Origin: Hibiscus mutabilis
Taxonomy: Eukaryota; Streptophyta; Magnoliopsida; Malvales; Malvaceae
Direction of reading: 5' to 3'
Length of the DNA stretch: 64,000 nucleotides
Assembly (NCBI GenBank): GCA_019671005.1
Contig: CM033738.1
Span: 16,952,202 to 17,016,201, forward strand
Positions 32,124 through 43,948 of this stretch are shown here, in pieces (within the stretch, counting starts at the first letter, position 1; each line of letters begins with the position of its first letter). Both the position numbers and the translations under genes were made by a program. The notes beneath the pieces were generated by a model, which was given only the letters and a program-made list of their open reading frames with translations, was not told where the DNA came from and searched no databases.

Positions 32124-35100
32124 ATGACAACTACAAATTTGAACCCCGTTTTTGATGAAATTGCTGATCAAGTTGCTAAAGAAGTTGCTGATAAAGATGG
32201 TAATGATGAAGTTGCTGATAAAGATGGTAATGATAAAGTTGGTAATAAAGTTGTTGATAATGAAGTTGCTACTAAGGAAGTTGGGTCTAAGATGTTGGCC
32301 ATATATGATAGGTCGTACACAAAAAAGTGTCCTCCTTTTATTAAGTTTTAGTAAGTTGATATTTACGTATTCTTATTGCATCTCAGAATAAATGATTGAA
32401 TGTATTCCTTTGTTATTTTCATGTTTTACGGTAAAGGTGAATGTATAAGGAGGAATCAAATTGAGGAAAAAACGACTAATGAGGTAGGTTTCAGTGGTTT
32501 ATGATGTTTGTTAAAGGCGTATGTAAAATGTTAAGTTCATTTGATTTTTTCATTCGTAGGTTAGGAAAGAGTTACGCAAGAAATGGGAGAAACCATCAAA
32601 GGAAGACAAACAACCTTACATTATTGAAACTCATAAGGAAAAGACTGACGAAGGAGAATAGTAGAGAACTCGGTGCAAAGTATAACCTCAGCACAGATTT
32701 AACTTTTGCACAAATCAAGCGAGATGTAGTGTATGGTGCTTTTAAAGGGGATACATTGAAAGTAAGGGTGTTGCTGTACATTATTGGAGTTTTTCTGTGT
32801 CCCACTGCTGAGATATGCCCGTGTGGAGATTTTTTGAAGTTGATGTGCGACGATTGCTTACAGGGTAAAGTGAATTGGGCCAAGTATGTTTATGATACAC
32901 TTATTGAGACAATAAGCTATTTACAGAAGTCGAAAAGGAACGTTCACCTAAAAGGTTGTATTGTAATCTTAGAGGTAAAGTTAAATTACAATTAGTGATG
33001 AGAAATATGTGGAACTGAGTTTGGTCATATTAATGATGTGTTGTTAATGATATGGAATTCAGGTTCAGCATTATGATTATGGTTTGGATTTGATAACATA
33101 GCCAGTGCAACTTCTAATGGTGGTGAGGCTCGCATTCTACTCTGGGCGCATTCAGAGGTCGCTTCGGTTTATGCTCGCTTGAAGAGCAAGCGAGATTTGA
33201 ATAAACCAAAGGTATCTGTTGGATTATTATTGATATAATATGTCAATTGCAATCATGGTTAATTAATTATATATTTTTTTACCCTGAAGATGATTTCCTG
33301 GAAGAAGACATTATGTGAAACTGTTGAAGCACCTAAAGTCAAGGAATCTGAGAAAGTCATGGAAGCACCCAAAGGTTGGAAAGCTTCGAAGAGACCTAAG
33401 GTAATATGTTACGTATCATTGTATTAATCATTTATTTTGTGAGGAGAAAATGAAATGTGAGGAGCAAATAATGTCTGAGGTGAATGGGCTAAAATAGGTT
33501 GTGAATACGGGAATTGAGAAGCAAATTAAAGGTGATGAGAAATTGGACAATATGAGGGGGTTGATGATACGATGCTGGAGAGAAATTAAGTATTCTTTCT
33601 AAAGATGTTGCAAAAGTGTGGGCTGATATTGATGTCAAAGTCAACGAGTTTGAAGTAAAAATAAACGATTTTAAAGTTAAATTGACGTTGTTCATAAGGT
33701 TGTGAAAGAAATGCGGGAGGAAATGAAAGGTTCTTTGCAGAAGATGTCAAGGAATATGGAGCCTTGATAGGGCCTATATTGTGACTAAAATTAATAGGGT
33801 TGTTGACCATAACTTTATGTGGACATCACTTTTAGAGAAGATGGTCAGAGCCGTATTCCTACAGAGACAACAACAATTGTTACTCCTTCTTCCAAATTCA
33901 AAACACCCAAAGGTGGAGTTAGGCGCAACATAGATTTAGATAAAAAATCTAACTGTCCAGCACCAATGAAGAAAAAGGTAAAAGCTAAATTTATTTAAAG
34001 ATCATTTTCATCTTTTTTATGTACCTATGGGCTTGGCCTTGACTATTGTATTGTTCTGTTGTAGGATAACCATGTTGTCAGGTAGGTTAGTCAAAAATCC
34101 CCTAAACTCTCAAAGGATAACCATTCAACTGCATAAGGTTTGGAAAGTTAATTGGGAATAACATTCTCAATGGTAACTGTTGGTTGTGTGCATCATGTAC
34201 GTTAATAATAGCAAATGGGCGGGTGTCATATGCATTGAACATTGGCCATCGAACATTGGGCCTTAAGCCCATCGAAGGGAACATTGGAAATAATTCAATT
34301 TTAGCCTTTAAGGCCATCGAATTAAATGTTGCCCCTTAATGGTTATGATTTTTTTGTTTACATAATTTATGATTGTCGTGGTTACCATCATATCTTTCTT
34401 GTGAAAGGTTGAAGATGACCAGTCAAAGACATTTCTGTATGCTGTACTACCTGATGGGTTTGGTGAAGAAGAACAAGCCTACTGTGATTATTTATGAAAT
34501 ACCCTATTGGCGTAAGAGTAAGCCTTCAACTGTATAACTTTAATTTTTCATATTGTGAAATGTAAAATCAAAGACATAATACAATTTTGTATGCAGCTAT
34601 AGGGTCATTACACTCGACAACATTTATGCCACTATTATAAATATGGATACATTACGACCTGATGCATGGTTAGACGATACGGTTAGTCTAATAAATATCG
34701 CGTATGGCTTGAAATTATATGAAACACTTAGAACCTATTTTGCTAGGTGGTCATTAATGTTTTTTAAAATTGACAGATTATTGATATTGTGTCCTTGTTT
34801 GAGACTTGCAAAGAGGCAAAAGAAAATAGTAAACGTCGGACCTTTATGCCTTGTAATGTTGATGTATATTTTTTTGGTACCATTTTATACAGTGTTTATG
34901 CTATATTTCTTTGTTGATAAATTGTTCTCGATTGTAAATAACAACCATTATTAATTGTATAGTACTCATAAAAAAAATCTAACTAGCACAGTGACATGGT
35001 TTGTAGAGTTCAATACGGGACAAATGTAGTATTATGGGAACATCACTGGGATTGATATTGTAAGACGTAATCTATTAAAGGAAAAATGTTAAGCTGTTTT

Positions 35101-35885
35101 GGGATATGCTACATTTTAACAAGTTGATGATAGAATATTTGCAGGTATTCATCCCCATTAATTATGGCAATTTGCATTGGTACTTGTGTGTCATTCATAT
35201 GGAGCGTTAGGTAGTTTGGGTACTAGATAGCTTATCGGGTACTTCAGCAAGTTAGCTTAGGGAGGAAGCAGTTACAAAAATGGTGAGAACACATCATTTG
35301 CCGTGTCGCCTTGTTAGCATTGTATGTTATTAATGTTCATGAATGAACTTTGTACTATGTTGTCATTATCGTTCAGATACGCAAGTTTGTGGAATTTGCT
35401 AAGCATTAAGACTTCATTAAGGTGATTGGCAAACTGAAGGTGGCATTTGACTTGTTGAAAATTCAATGTCCTAAAGTCATAAGACAAGAAAATGGGTATT
35501 CAGCTTTCCATATTTCTTTATTGTTATCATGGAATTAGTAATTAAATGACTAGAACTGCATCGAACTTGATAGATCAAACTGTGGTATATTCGTCATTTC
35601 ATGGATGAGAGGCATACAGCCAAGTACTGAAATCAGTGCATTGCAGCATATCATAAGTGAATGATTACCATTACTATTTCATGTATAATCAAATGTTGCG
35701 TGGTTATCGTCTAGTAATTTTGTACTAACATATTTGTTTATTTCCAATTATAGGGAGTTAGAGAATATGATAGGATGCAGCTGCTATACGAGCTCTATAC
35801 GAATCACGCAAACAAGAACATGATGAATCTGCACATTGTTGTGAAAGAATATAAGAAATTGGTGAAGATAAAGGGAAATATATAA
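32124..35885 (+). pseudogene. Ulp1-like (C48) cysteine protease gene, multi-exon, disrupted
   Basis: Reading exons by eye: Met-32124 with an EVADKDGND repeat and YTKKCPPFIKF; an HMG-box-like stretch (KELRKKWEKPSKEDKQPYI, ~32565); a helical block LYIIGVFLCPTAEI plus VNWAKYVYDTLIE and HLKGCIVILE (32768-32972); and a Lys-rich linker (33300-33400). The peptidase domain follows: LRPDAWLDDTV (34648), VFIPINYGNLHWYLCVIH with catalytic His (35144), VVWVLDS with catalytic Asp (35211) and DRSNCGIFVISWM with catalytic Cys (~35571). The end is KKLVKIKGNI then stop. This is the layout of plant SUMO-protease-like genes often carried by MULEs. TAG stops after HMER and GTSAS break it. Confidence 0.65.
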
Positions 35886-36095
35886 AAACATCCGGCAAAT
35901 ATTACTCGATGAAAGAATGCTCCCTAAACCATACTAGAATGAGTCAGTTTATTTCTAAACCATTATCTTTCACAATTACATCATATTAATTCGATTTTTA
36001 ATCATAGTTATAGATTTCTATTCTATTCTAATCTAACAAAATTGGGTTTTGATAAATTTTTAATCTGAGTTATGCTACTGAGACTTGGTACCCAT
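35886..36095. other. Short spacer before the copia LTR
   Basis: Nothing recognised. Ends cccat immediately before the LTR TG. Confidence 0.4.
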
Positions 36096-37793
36096 TGTTA
36101 GAGTATGCCCAAAGACCAATCATAAGATGATTGTAAATGACATTTGTTTTACCTTGTTTATTAATACAAAGGCATTGCCATTATTATTTTCCGTTACTAT
36201 TCTGCGTGCAAAAATAAACTGTATTATGATAAAGTCCTTAGAATAATATGATTATTCTTAAATTTCTTTAGTCGAGTATTATTGTGGGCATGGACAGTAA
36301 TAATGCATTAAGACTAATTTGTATTTGATTGATGACAAAATATTGTCATTGACATGGAGATGTAACAATCAACACATAAGTATGTGTTAGAGAACGACAT
36401 AGTGGGCTGACCCGCTATGAGCATGTTTCTTGGATTATTATGTGACAGTCACAACATTGCTCATAGTGATAACTACATGTATGATCCTCAGACTTGAGAT
36501 CATCGCTATTTCAACATCGTGAGTGATATATTTTGATATAGTCAAACGTGCGTCGTAACTGACTACACTATAAAGACTGATATTGGATATGTCACAATTA
36601 ATGTAGTGAGATATGGTTGATCAAGATAGGATTTGCCCCTCCTACATAATAGGAGTAATATCTTAGGTCACTTGATTGAGTGAGACTAGAAATGCATGGC
36701 CATGCTCGAATAAGTTGGTATGAGATATCATAGTTATTCGTTTATAATATTCTACTCAAGATATAAAGAAATATTAGATGGACTATACAAGTGTGAGTGT
36801 TCCACGACTTGTGTCCAATCTAGATATAAAGGACAAAAGGATGTAATACATGAAAAATAGTTAATCACGAAGAGGTTATGTTGAATCATGATTTCTTGTA
36901 ACTTAGGTGACAATGACATATTGCTAGATGTCACTCATTGTTTGTAATATTAGAAATATTCTAATATTTACTACTAACGTTACAAAAAACTTATAGGGTC
37001 ACACCCACGGTTGAAATGAGCATATATTAAATGAATTATATATGTACAAATTTGTTGTACACGAATTTAGTTAAATTAATATATATATTTGATATATACA
37101 ATTTAACGATTCGATAAATATTAAAAGAAAATAATTATGTAATTATGACTCTTTTAATATACAAATAATATAATTTGATTTAAATCAGTATATATTGAAA
37201 TCTTAATTAAGTTGAATTGAGATTACATATATTTAATATATATATTGAAATCCTAATTAATTTGAATTGAGATTATATATATTTAATACATATATTGAAA
37301 TCCTAATTAAGTTGAATTTGGATTATATATATTTAATATATATATTGAAACCCTAATTTAGTTGAATTGAGATTATATATGTTTAATATATATATATTGA
37401 AATCCTAATTAAAGTTAAATTAGGATTATATATATTAATATATATTGAAATCCTAATATGAGTTGAATTAGGATTTTCAAAGGCTATATGAAGGCATGAG
37501 AGACTAGCAGTCATTAATGCTTTTTTGGAAAACCCTATAAATAATTTAGAGAGTTTTATATGCTCATTTCAACTGGGTGAACTAAGTAGAGGTCGAAGCG
37601 TTATCGTTCCGGCTTAGGAATCGACATCGTGGAATCGTGATTGGATATCTATCTTCTCCAAATTCAGAATTCCAGATTTTAAACAGGTAATTCTTCACCC
37701 TTTTTCACCCCGATTCGTTTCTCGTACATAGATCTTTGGTGGTGATCGCCAAATAATTTTTCTGCTGGACCATGGGGTATACCGTCGTGACCA
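36096..37793 (+). mobile_element. Copia element 5' LTR
   Basis: Starts TGTTAGAGTATGCCC, as in several plant copia families. The end is placed before aatag and the PBS at 37798. Contains the 50-bp tandem repeat (37197-37495), a TATA box tataaata near 37544 and a leader-like cttcaccctttttcacccc. The right end and TSD cannot be confirmed because no second LTR is in the window. Confidence 0.65.
37197..37495 (+). repeat. 50-bp tandem repeat in the copia LTR
   Basis: Six copies of a unit beginning gaaatcctaattaagttgaa and continuing into ttgagattatatatatttaa. Starts are 37197, 37247, 37297, 37347, 37399 and 37447. It lies about 100 bp upstream of the TATA box, where promoter repeats are often found in LTRs. 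Confidence 0.88.
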
Positions 37794-37797
37794 ATAG

Positions 37798-37811
37798 TGG
37801 TATCAAAGCCA
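37798..37811 (+). other. Copia primer-binding site (tRNA-iMet)
   Basis: tggtatcaaagcca matches the initiator tRNA-Met complement with one change (the usual text is tggtatcagagcca). Confidence 0.75.
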
Positions 37812-39230
37812 CTTGTATGATACAGATTCAGGTTTTTAATTACTTGAGTGATGTAATTGTATGAGACATGTTATTTTTTATTTATTTAGTGAATATATGA
37901 TATTTGTACGAGCAAATTGTTTCAATCATGGTTAACCTTAATTTAGTTAAAAATGTTCCTAAGATCGATTATTAAAAGTTAATCATTAAGATCTTTTTCG
38001 ATAGGGTTTGAAATATTATATGTTGGTTGTTAACATACTCAATATGAAGTTTTAGGTCTGGTAGTATTTTGCACAGGAACAAAAGTTGTTCCAAACGAAA
38101 AACCTTATGGATTAAGAATCCTGAAAACATGAATATATTGATAAAACTTATCAAATCATGAGGTTTTTCCCCACTAGAATATACGTGCAATTTTAAATTT
38201 TGCCCCTTTAACCCTACGAAAGCAACAAAGGTCATAGGCACATATTGGTAATTTTAATAATCAAGATAAAGCTTGTGTATGTAATGATTGATATGCACAG
38301 TGTTTGGAATGCATGGTTATAGGACAATAGCTCATTGAGTTTGATTTATAAGGTTTTATATGTATGTCATGCCTCTCTCTACTTCTATTGTAATTCTCTT
38401 CTCATCTTACTCCCTCATATGTAAAATGAGTTTTCGAAATTGTAACCTGTATGAAGAATCATGGACCAGAAGAACAGAAAGATGGGCCGACAAAAAGATG
38501 CTTGAGAAGTGATTTTAACCTTAGAATAATTTGGTTCTCCCATTGGCTTGGGACGAGCCATCTTAGGATATGGGCTATAACTATTGTATTTATATTTACT
38601 GTTTTTTATGTATGCGATAAAATAAATGTATGAAATGCATGTTAGTTAATTGATAATATCAAATGTTAAATGGTGAGATGATATTCAAAAATCCCCTCAA
38701 TAAAATATTAAGTCTTTTATTGCCTCCCGATGCCAACCCTCATTCAAGTCTAGTTTGGTACAATGTAGGTTCTACTAAAGCAAGGTACTTGGATCTATCT
38801 TGGCCACACGCGAAGAATAAGCAAGTGATATTCGCTGGTTGTAATATTAGTTAAAGACTTAACTAAGTTACTCTAATAGGATTAGAAACCTAAAGGCTAG
38901 TTATTTGGATAATTATAAGATGATTATGAACAAGAGTTGTTCACCAAATGAAGGAGTTACATGATATGTAATTAGCAAATGTTGCTTACCTAGATAAACC
39001 ATAATCTTAAGAGAAAAGCCAAAGCTGACTTAAGAGAATTTGAATTTTGGATTCTTACCCACTAGAAAAACGTTACAGAAAGCATTTTCAACATTAATAT
39101 TTGAGGGTTATAAATTTTAATGAAGCTAGTGAGAGTATAAAGTCCTTTTATAATCAAACTTGGTAAACCTACTCAAAAATTAATATTTTATTATCGTAGA
39201 CTTATTACATAAAATACAAATTCGTTATCA
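37812..39230 (+). mobile_element. Copia leader and decayed gag region
   Basis: Should contain the leader and most of gag, but no copia gag body can be read with confidence. Only short frames occur (for example 38663-38854). It may include deletions or unrelated insertions. Confidence 0.4.
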
Positions 39231-39409
39231 TTGCGATCGTTCCTTGAGAAGGACAAATTGAAAAATGTGAACTTCCATGACAAGTCACAGAAAGAAAAAT
39301 GTTTTCATTCTAATAAGACATGTCATATGAAGAAAGACTGCCCTATTTATCTTAAAAAGTCAAGAAGGCAAACGAAAGCGGAGCTTCCATCTCAAACATT
39401 TATGTTATT
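39231..39409 (+). pseudogene. Copia gag C-terminus with damaged zinc knuckle
   Basis: The frame carries KCFHSNKTCHMKKDCPIYLKK, a CCHC zinc knuckle in which the second Cys is Ser and the Gly before His is Cys. It continues into a TFMLFVI-like end where gypsy LTR sequence starts at 39410. The frame resumes in copia protease at 51409. The zinc knuckle would no longer bind zinc. Confidence 0.7.
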
Positions 39410-42400
39410 TGTAATACCCCAAGATTTGTATAGTGACTAAAATGTAAAAAATTAAAGTTTGGTGGCTAAAGTGAAAAGTTAGGAAAAGTTCAGGGACCAA
39501 AATGGTAATTTCCCCATTAAGTAATTTTATTCAGTATAAGTGTAGATTAGATCTAATTAAGTACCTTAATGTCGGTTTTTAGAATTAAGAACCGAAAAAG
39601 TACTAAAATTGGGTCGAATAGAATTATTAAGTGTGCTCAAGTCAGGAAAATTTATTATGGGTGACCTCTGGGAAGGTTACATAAAAGTGTTTATGAACAG
39701 TATTTTGGACTCAGTATGAGTAGAGAATATTCGTATGAATTATCGATAAAGGAATTTTAAGAGAATTTTAATTTATGGAGATATTCGATAATTATCGGAA
39801 TAATAGACTGATTTAGGAAAATTCAGTATAAGTTTTAGAAAGGAAGTTTTTATCAAATAAAATAGTTTATTTCTCGAATACGAAATATGAAATTTTTGGA
39901 TTAAATTAGATAGTTTGAAAAATGGGTAAATTGCAGTAGAAGAATTTTATGAATATTGGTATATCGGATCAAATCAAAATTTCAGAGGTTGATTCAAAAT
40001 GATATAGAAAAGTTATGGAATATTATTTTGGGAATATTTTATTCTAGTTGGTTGGATTCCAACTAGTTTGGTTGGATTTTTACTAGTATGGCAAACTAGT
40101 AATTATTAAATTAGTTGGACAAAAGAGACTTTTCACCCATATTTTATTAAGGAAATTGATTATTTTTGGATAAAATAATATGTGTTGGAAGATGATTAGT
40201 CATAATACAAGGCTGGAATGATCTTTTGACTATTAAAGATTTTTATTATTTTAATATGGTTAAATATTATGCCATTTGGCATAATTAAAGACCAAAATTT
40301 GGCAAAAAAATCATCTTCTTCTTCTTCAAGGCTGCCGAAATACCCTAGCTAGTTAAGAAGGAATTTTGATTCAATTTTTAAGCTTCTATGGTTGGTTTTA
40401 GACTTGAGACATGAGATAGGAATTTAATCTCCATTAAATTCTCTATCTTTTGGTATAATTTTTACATAGTTTCCATGTCTATAAGATGAAGTTTGGAGAT
40501 TTGGTTGGATAAAGAGCATGTTGATTTCTTGAGTTTTATTGGTTTTTCATGTTGGAAATATGCTTGTGTTGTTGTTTCTATGATTCAAGTGATGAAAAAC
40601 TCAAGAAATAATGGTTGAAGACCATTTGGCTATGATGAAAGTTTAGGGGAAATTATGTCAAAATTATTTTAATGATGGAAATGATGAGTTTGATGTTATA
40701 CAAGCTTACTTGTGTTGTTAGAATGAAGAAATACATATGTTCTTGAATTATGGAAAATTATGGTTTATGTCAAGTTTGGAGTTTTAAGTTGTGGATGAAG
40801 AAAGAATGGTTTAAAATGATGATATAAGGTGATTAGAATGAAAATCCCTAATTATTTGACATTAGGGACCAAAATGTAAATTTTGTAAAGTTTAGGGACC
40901 TATTTGTTAAGATTGATTTTGAAGTGTATTGGGTTGTCAAGCTAAGTGATTTGGGTGTTGATTTTGAAGATTCTAACTTTGGGACCAATCTGGAATTTTC
41001 AGAAATTATAAGGACTAAGTTGTGAATTTTCAAAGTTTAGGTCCTAAAGTGCAAATGATGAGAAATTCAAGGATTTGGCTTGAAAATGGTGGTTGGAAGC
41101 TTAAAAGTGCCCTTAGGGACTAAAATATAAATTTTAGGAAAAGTTGGAAATTTAAAGAAAAGTATGAGAAATATTGATTCGAATATAGAAGGTTTTATTA
41201 GATCAATTTCTGTAAATAATGGATAGTTATTTATTTACTTTCCATTATTTTATATGGATTAAGTATATTCTAACATATACTTTGAAATGGTATATGTTAT
41301 TTTATTGTAGATACCGATAAAGATCGAGGTTGTATTAGTAGACCGGGAAAAGAACTAATTCGAGATTGATATCGAATAGTGAAGGAAATCATTGCAAGGC
41401 TAAGGTGAGTGCATACATGTTTTAAATTATGTTTGTTAACTTGCATTTTTAAAGGTAAAGATTTACTTTTATAAAGCATGACATTCATTTTAGCATGATA
41501 TTTTATTTTAATGGTTTAAAGATTATGATACATTTTCATGCTTATATATGTTTTATAGCATGACAAATTTATTTGATGAATTTTTTAAGTGGCAATATAC
41601 CATGAATGTTATAAAGTATATTAGAGTATGAACTGCTCCAGTATAAAGATGTTTTACATGATGTATATATGTATGTTTGAAAGTATGGAATTTGGGTTAC
41701 TTGCCATTAATTGCAGTGATTGTTTTTAAAAGTTTGCCCTTGGTAATTATAATGTTGAGTATTGTATTATAAAGTTATTGACACTTTATTGTGTCTCGAC
41801 ACTTCCTTGTGTCTACGAGTACGATATTGACACTCTTATGTGTCTCAGCACTTTACTGTGTCTACGAGTAAGTTATCAAAACTTCTATGTGTCTCGGCAC
41901 TTTAATGTGTCTATGAGCATGATATTGACACTTCATTGTGTCTTGACATTTCAATGTGTCTACGATTAAGGAAAGAATAATACAAGTCACTTGATAATTA
42001 CTATGGGCTATATGATGTCATATGATAACTATATGGTTTTACAAGATAACATATGCTTTTATGTTAAAGAATGGTTACAGTATGCTTTACTGCACAAATA
42101 TTCCTACATTACAAGTTATATGATTTATTGATTATCATGCATATGACAATATCATGTATTATTAAGCGTTTATTAATATTACTTATCTTATGCCTCACTA
42201 AGTTATTCTTAGCGTGTATTATGGTTATACACGTAGATAATCGGAAGTAGTAGCGGAGCTTTTGCATCGACATCTCTTTTGGGGGAGATAACATATCAAC
42301 AGGTTATTTCAGCATCTACAACTTCCTTATTTTGTATGAATAGTGGCATGTATAAGACAATCTATTTATTTTGTTTAAAATGTTTTTAATCCAGCCTGCC

Positions 42401-42589
42401 TTGCAAAAGTTTTGTACTTGTAAAATTAACGGTATACTATATGTATAATTTTGATAGTATAATATAATGATTAATATGTTATATGAAAATTTTTATTAGT
42501 CCTTATTTTTTTTAATGTAAAAATGTTTTTAAAACACTGTGACATTTTCGGCTCGTGTTCAGTGTACGAATACGAGAAGGGGTATTACA
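39410..42589 (+). mobile_element. Gypsy B 5' LTR (3180 bp)
   Basis: TGTAATACCCC at the start, GGGGTATTACA at the end. Contains a GACAC/GTGTC palindrome array (41775-41966), the aggtgagtgcat block (41403-41414) and a ctcactaagttattcttagc block (~42194). No gene inside. Confidence 0.9.
41775..41966 (+). repeat. GACAC-N-GTGTC palindrome array, Gypsy B 5' LTR
   Basis: Roughly 52-bp units, each with two hairpin-like words such as gacactttattgtgtc and gacacttccttgtgtc followed by tacgagta. About eight hairpin words in 190 bp. The 3' LTR has the same array at 46338-46530. Confidence 0.88.
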
Positions 42590-42594
42590 TTTAT

Positions 42595-42606
42595 TGGTAT
42601 CAGAGC
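42595..42606 (+). other. Gypsy B primer-binding site (tRNA-iMet)
   Basis: tggtatcagagc, five bases after the LTR end. Confidence 0.9.
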
Positions 42607-42754
42607 TATAAGTTTAACCAGTTCTGGAGTAATTTGAACTCAAAGAAAGTGTTTAAAAGTGTACATGCCACTAGGATGCCGTATTTACTTGAAAGTGATA
42701 CTTGTTTGATTAATGCAATTGCTTATTAGTTTAAGTAAATATTATGAGTACAAA

Positions 42755-43910
42755 TGTCGGAAGGAGAAGGATCCTGACATGCTACTCAGCAAATGGAGCC
42801 TGAAAATGTCCTAGAAGGCGGGGAGGAGGTACAATAACCTGTATAACAGGAGATGCTACTACAGGATCAGAATACCTTTTTGCAGGCTTTAGATGCCATA
42901 ATAAATAGACCTTCTCGAGTTTCAGTGCCTAAAGAGTTAAAGAAGCTGCAAGCTCCTGATTTTAAAGGTGATAGTGATGCAAATCCGACAGTTGCAGATT
43001 TCTGGTTAAATGATATATAGACCATGTTTACTCGGATCGACTTGGGGAACAAGCTTTGGTCTGGTGGAACAATGTTTTGCCTGTGTTCATGAGGAAGTGA
43101 ATTGGCAGTTTTTCCTCCGCGAGTTTAGGAGGAAATATATTGGAGATGTCTTTGTTCGATAAATGAGGCAGCAGTTTCTGGACTTAAGACAGGTAGATCG
43201 TTCCGTATACGAGTATGAATGTGAGTTCAACAGATTAAGCAGATTTGCTTCTGAACTGCTACAGAATGAGGAAGCCATTAGGGATCGTTTTATAGGGGGA
43301 TTGGACACCCGATATCAGGAGGTGTTAGTGGCTTTTACTCCTATAGATTTTCAGGATGTTGTTAACCAAGCCAAGGCAATGGAAAAATGTTAAAGAGAAA
43401 GCTGAGAAAGAATCTCAAGGCCAGAAAAGGAGTGTTGAGACATCTTTTGCTTTGCAATCATCAAAGTGGAGTAAAGGATATCCACAGCAGGAATGATCTG
43501 AATTTTCAGTACCCGAGGACAAGCAAAACAAAATGAAAAGTTTAAGATTACTTCGACAGCAATAAAGAATTCTGAAAATCAACAAGGTCTTCCCCGATGC
43601 AAGAATTGTGACCGAAAACATTTTGGGGAGTGTCGGAAGATTAAATGAGCCTATTTTCGATGTGGTAGCACTGGACATTTTATATGTAATTGCCCAAAAT
43701 GGGAAGATAGATCCGTCCAGACTGAAAGATTAGTTGGACTACAAAGAAATAGAAGCTGAGGATATGCATGATCGTTCAAAATAGGTTCTAGAAAGGAGAT
43801 TGAAGCTGCTGTAGGACGAGATGATCAAGCTTCAGCTAGAGTATACCCCATTCGGACAATTGATGATAGAGATGACAGAGAAGAACCTGAAATTATTATA
43901 GGTACGTATT
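42755..43910 (+). pseudogene. Gypsy B gag, broken
   Basis: Begins near atgagtacaaatgtcgg. It carries the Retrotrans_gag region: WLNDI, FLREFRRKYIGD, then an open stretch 43163-43393 with MRQQFLDLRQVDRSVYEYE, FNRLSRFASEL and RFIGGLDTRYQEVL. A zinc knuckle follows at 43610-43695 (CKNCDRKHFGEC, then CGSTGHFICNCP with its first Cys lost). It ends at the gag-protease junction (ARVYPIRT ... EIIIGTY) near 43912, with the protease itself missing. Stops and shifts are present throughout. Confidence 0.78.
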
Positions 43911-43948
43911 GAAAATTCAAGGACGAATTTTCTTAAGGGGAAAAGAAT
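43911..43948 (+). other. Gypsy B 3' untranslated end and polypurine tract
   Basis: Text aattcaaggacgaattttc, usual for the end of such elements, then aaggggaaaagaat before the LTR. Confidence 0.75.

Noticed and set aside
38663..38854. 63-codon frame in the copia leader as a gene
   Set aside because: No similarity to copia gag that I can see and no supporting context.
41775..41966. CRISPR-like array
   Set aside because: Repeats are short and degenerate with no unique spacers, lie in an LTR and recur in the second LTR; the genome is a plant nuclear one.
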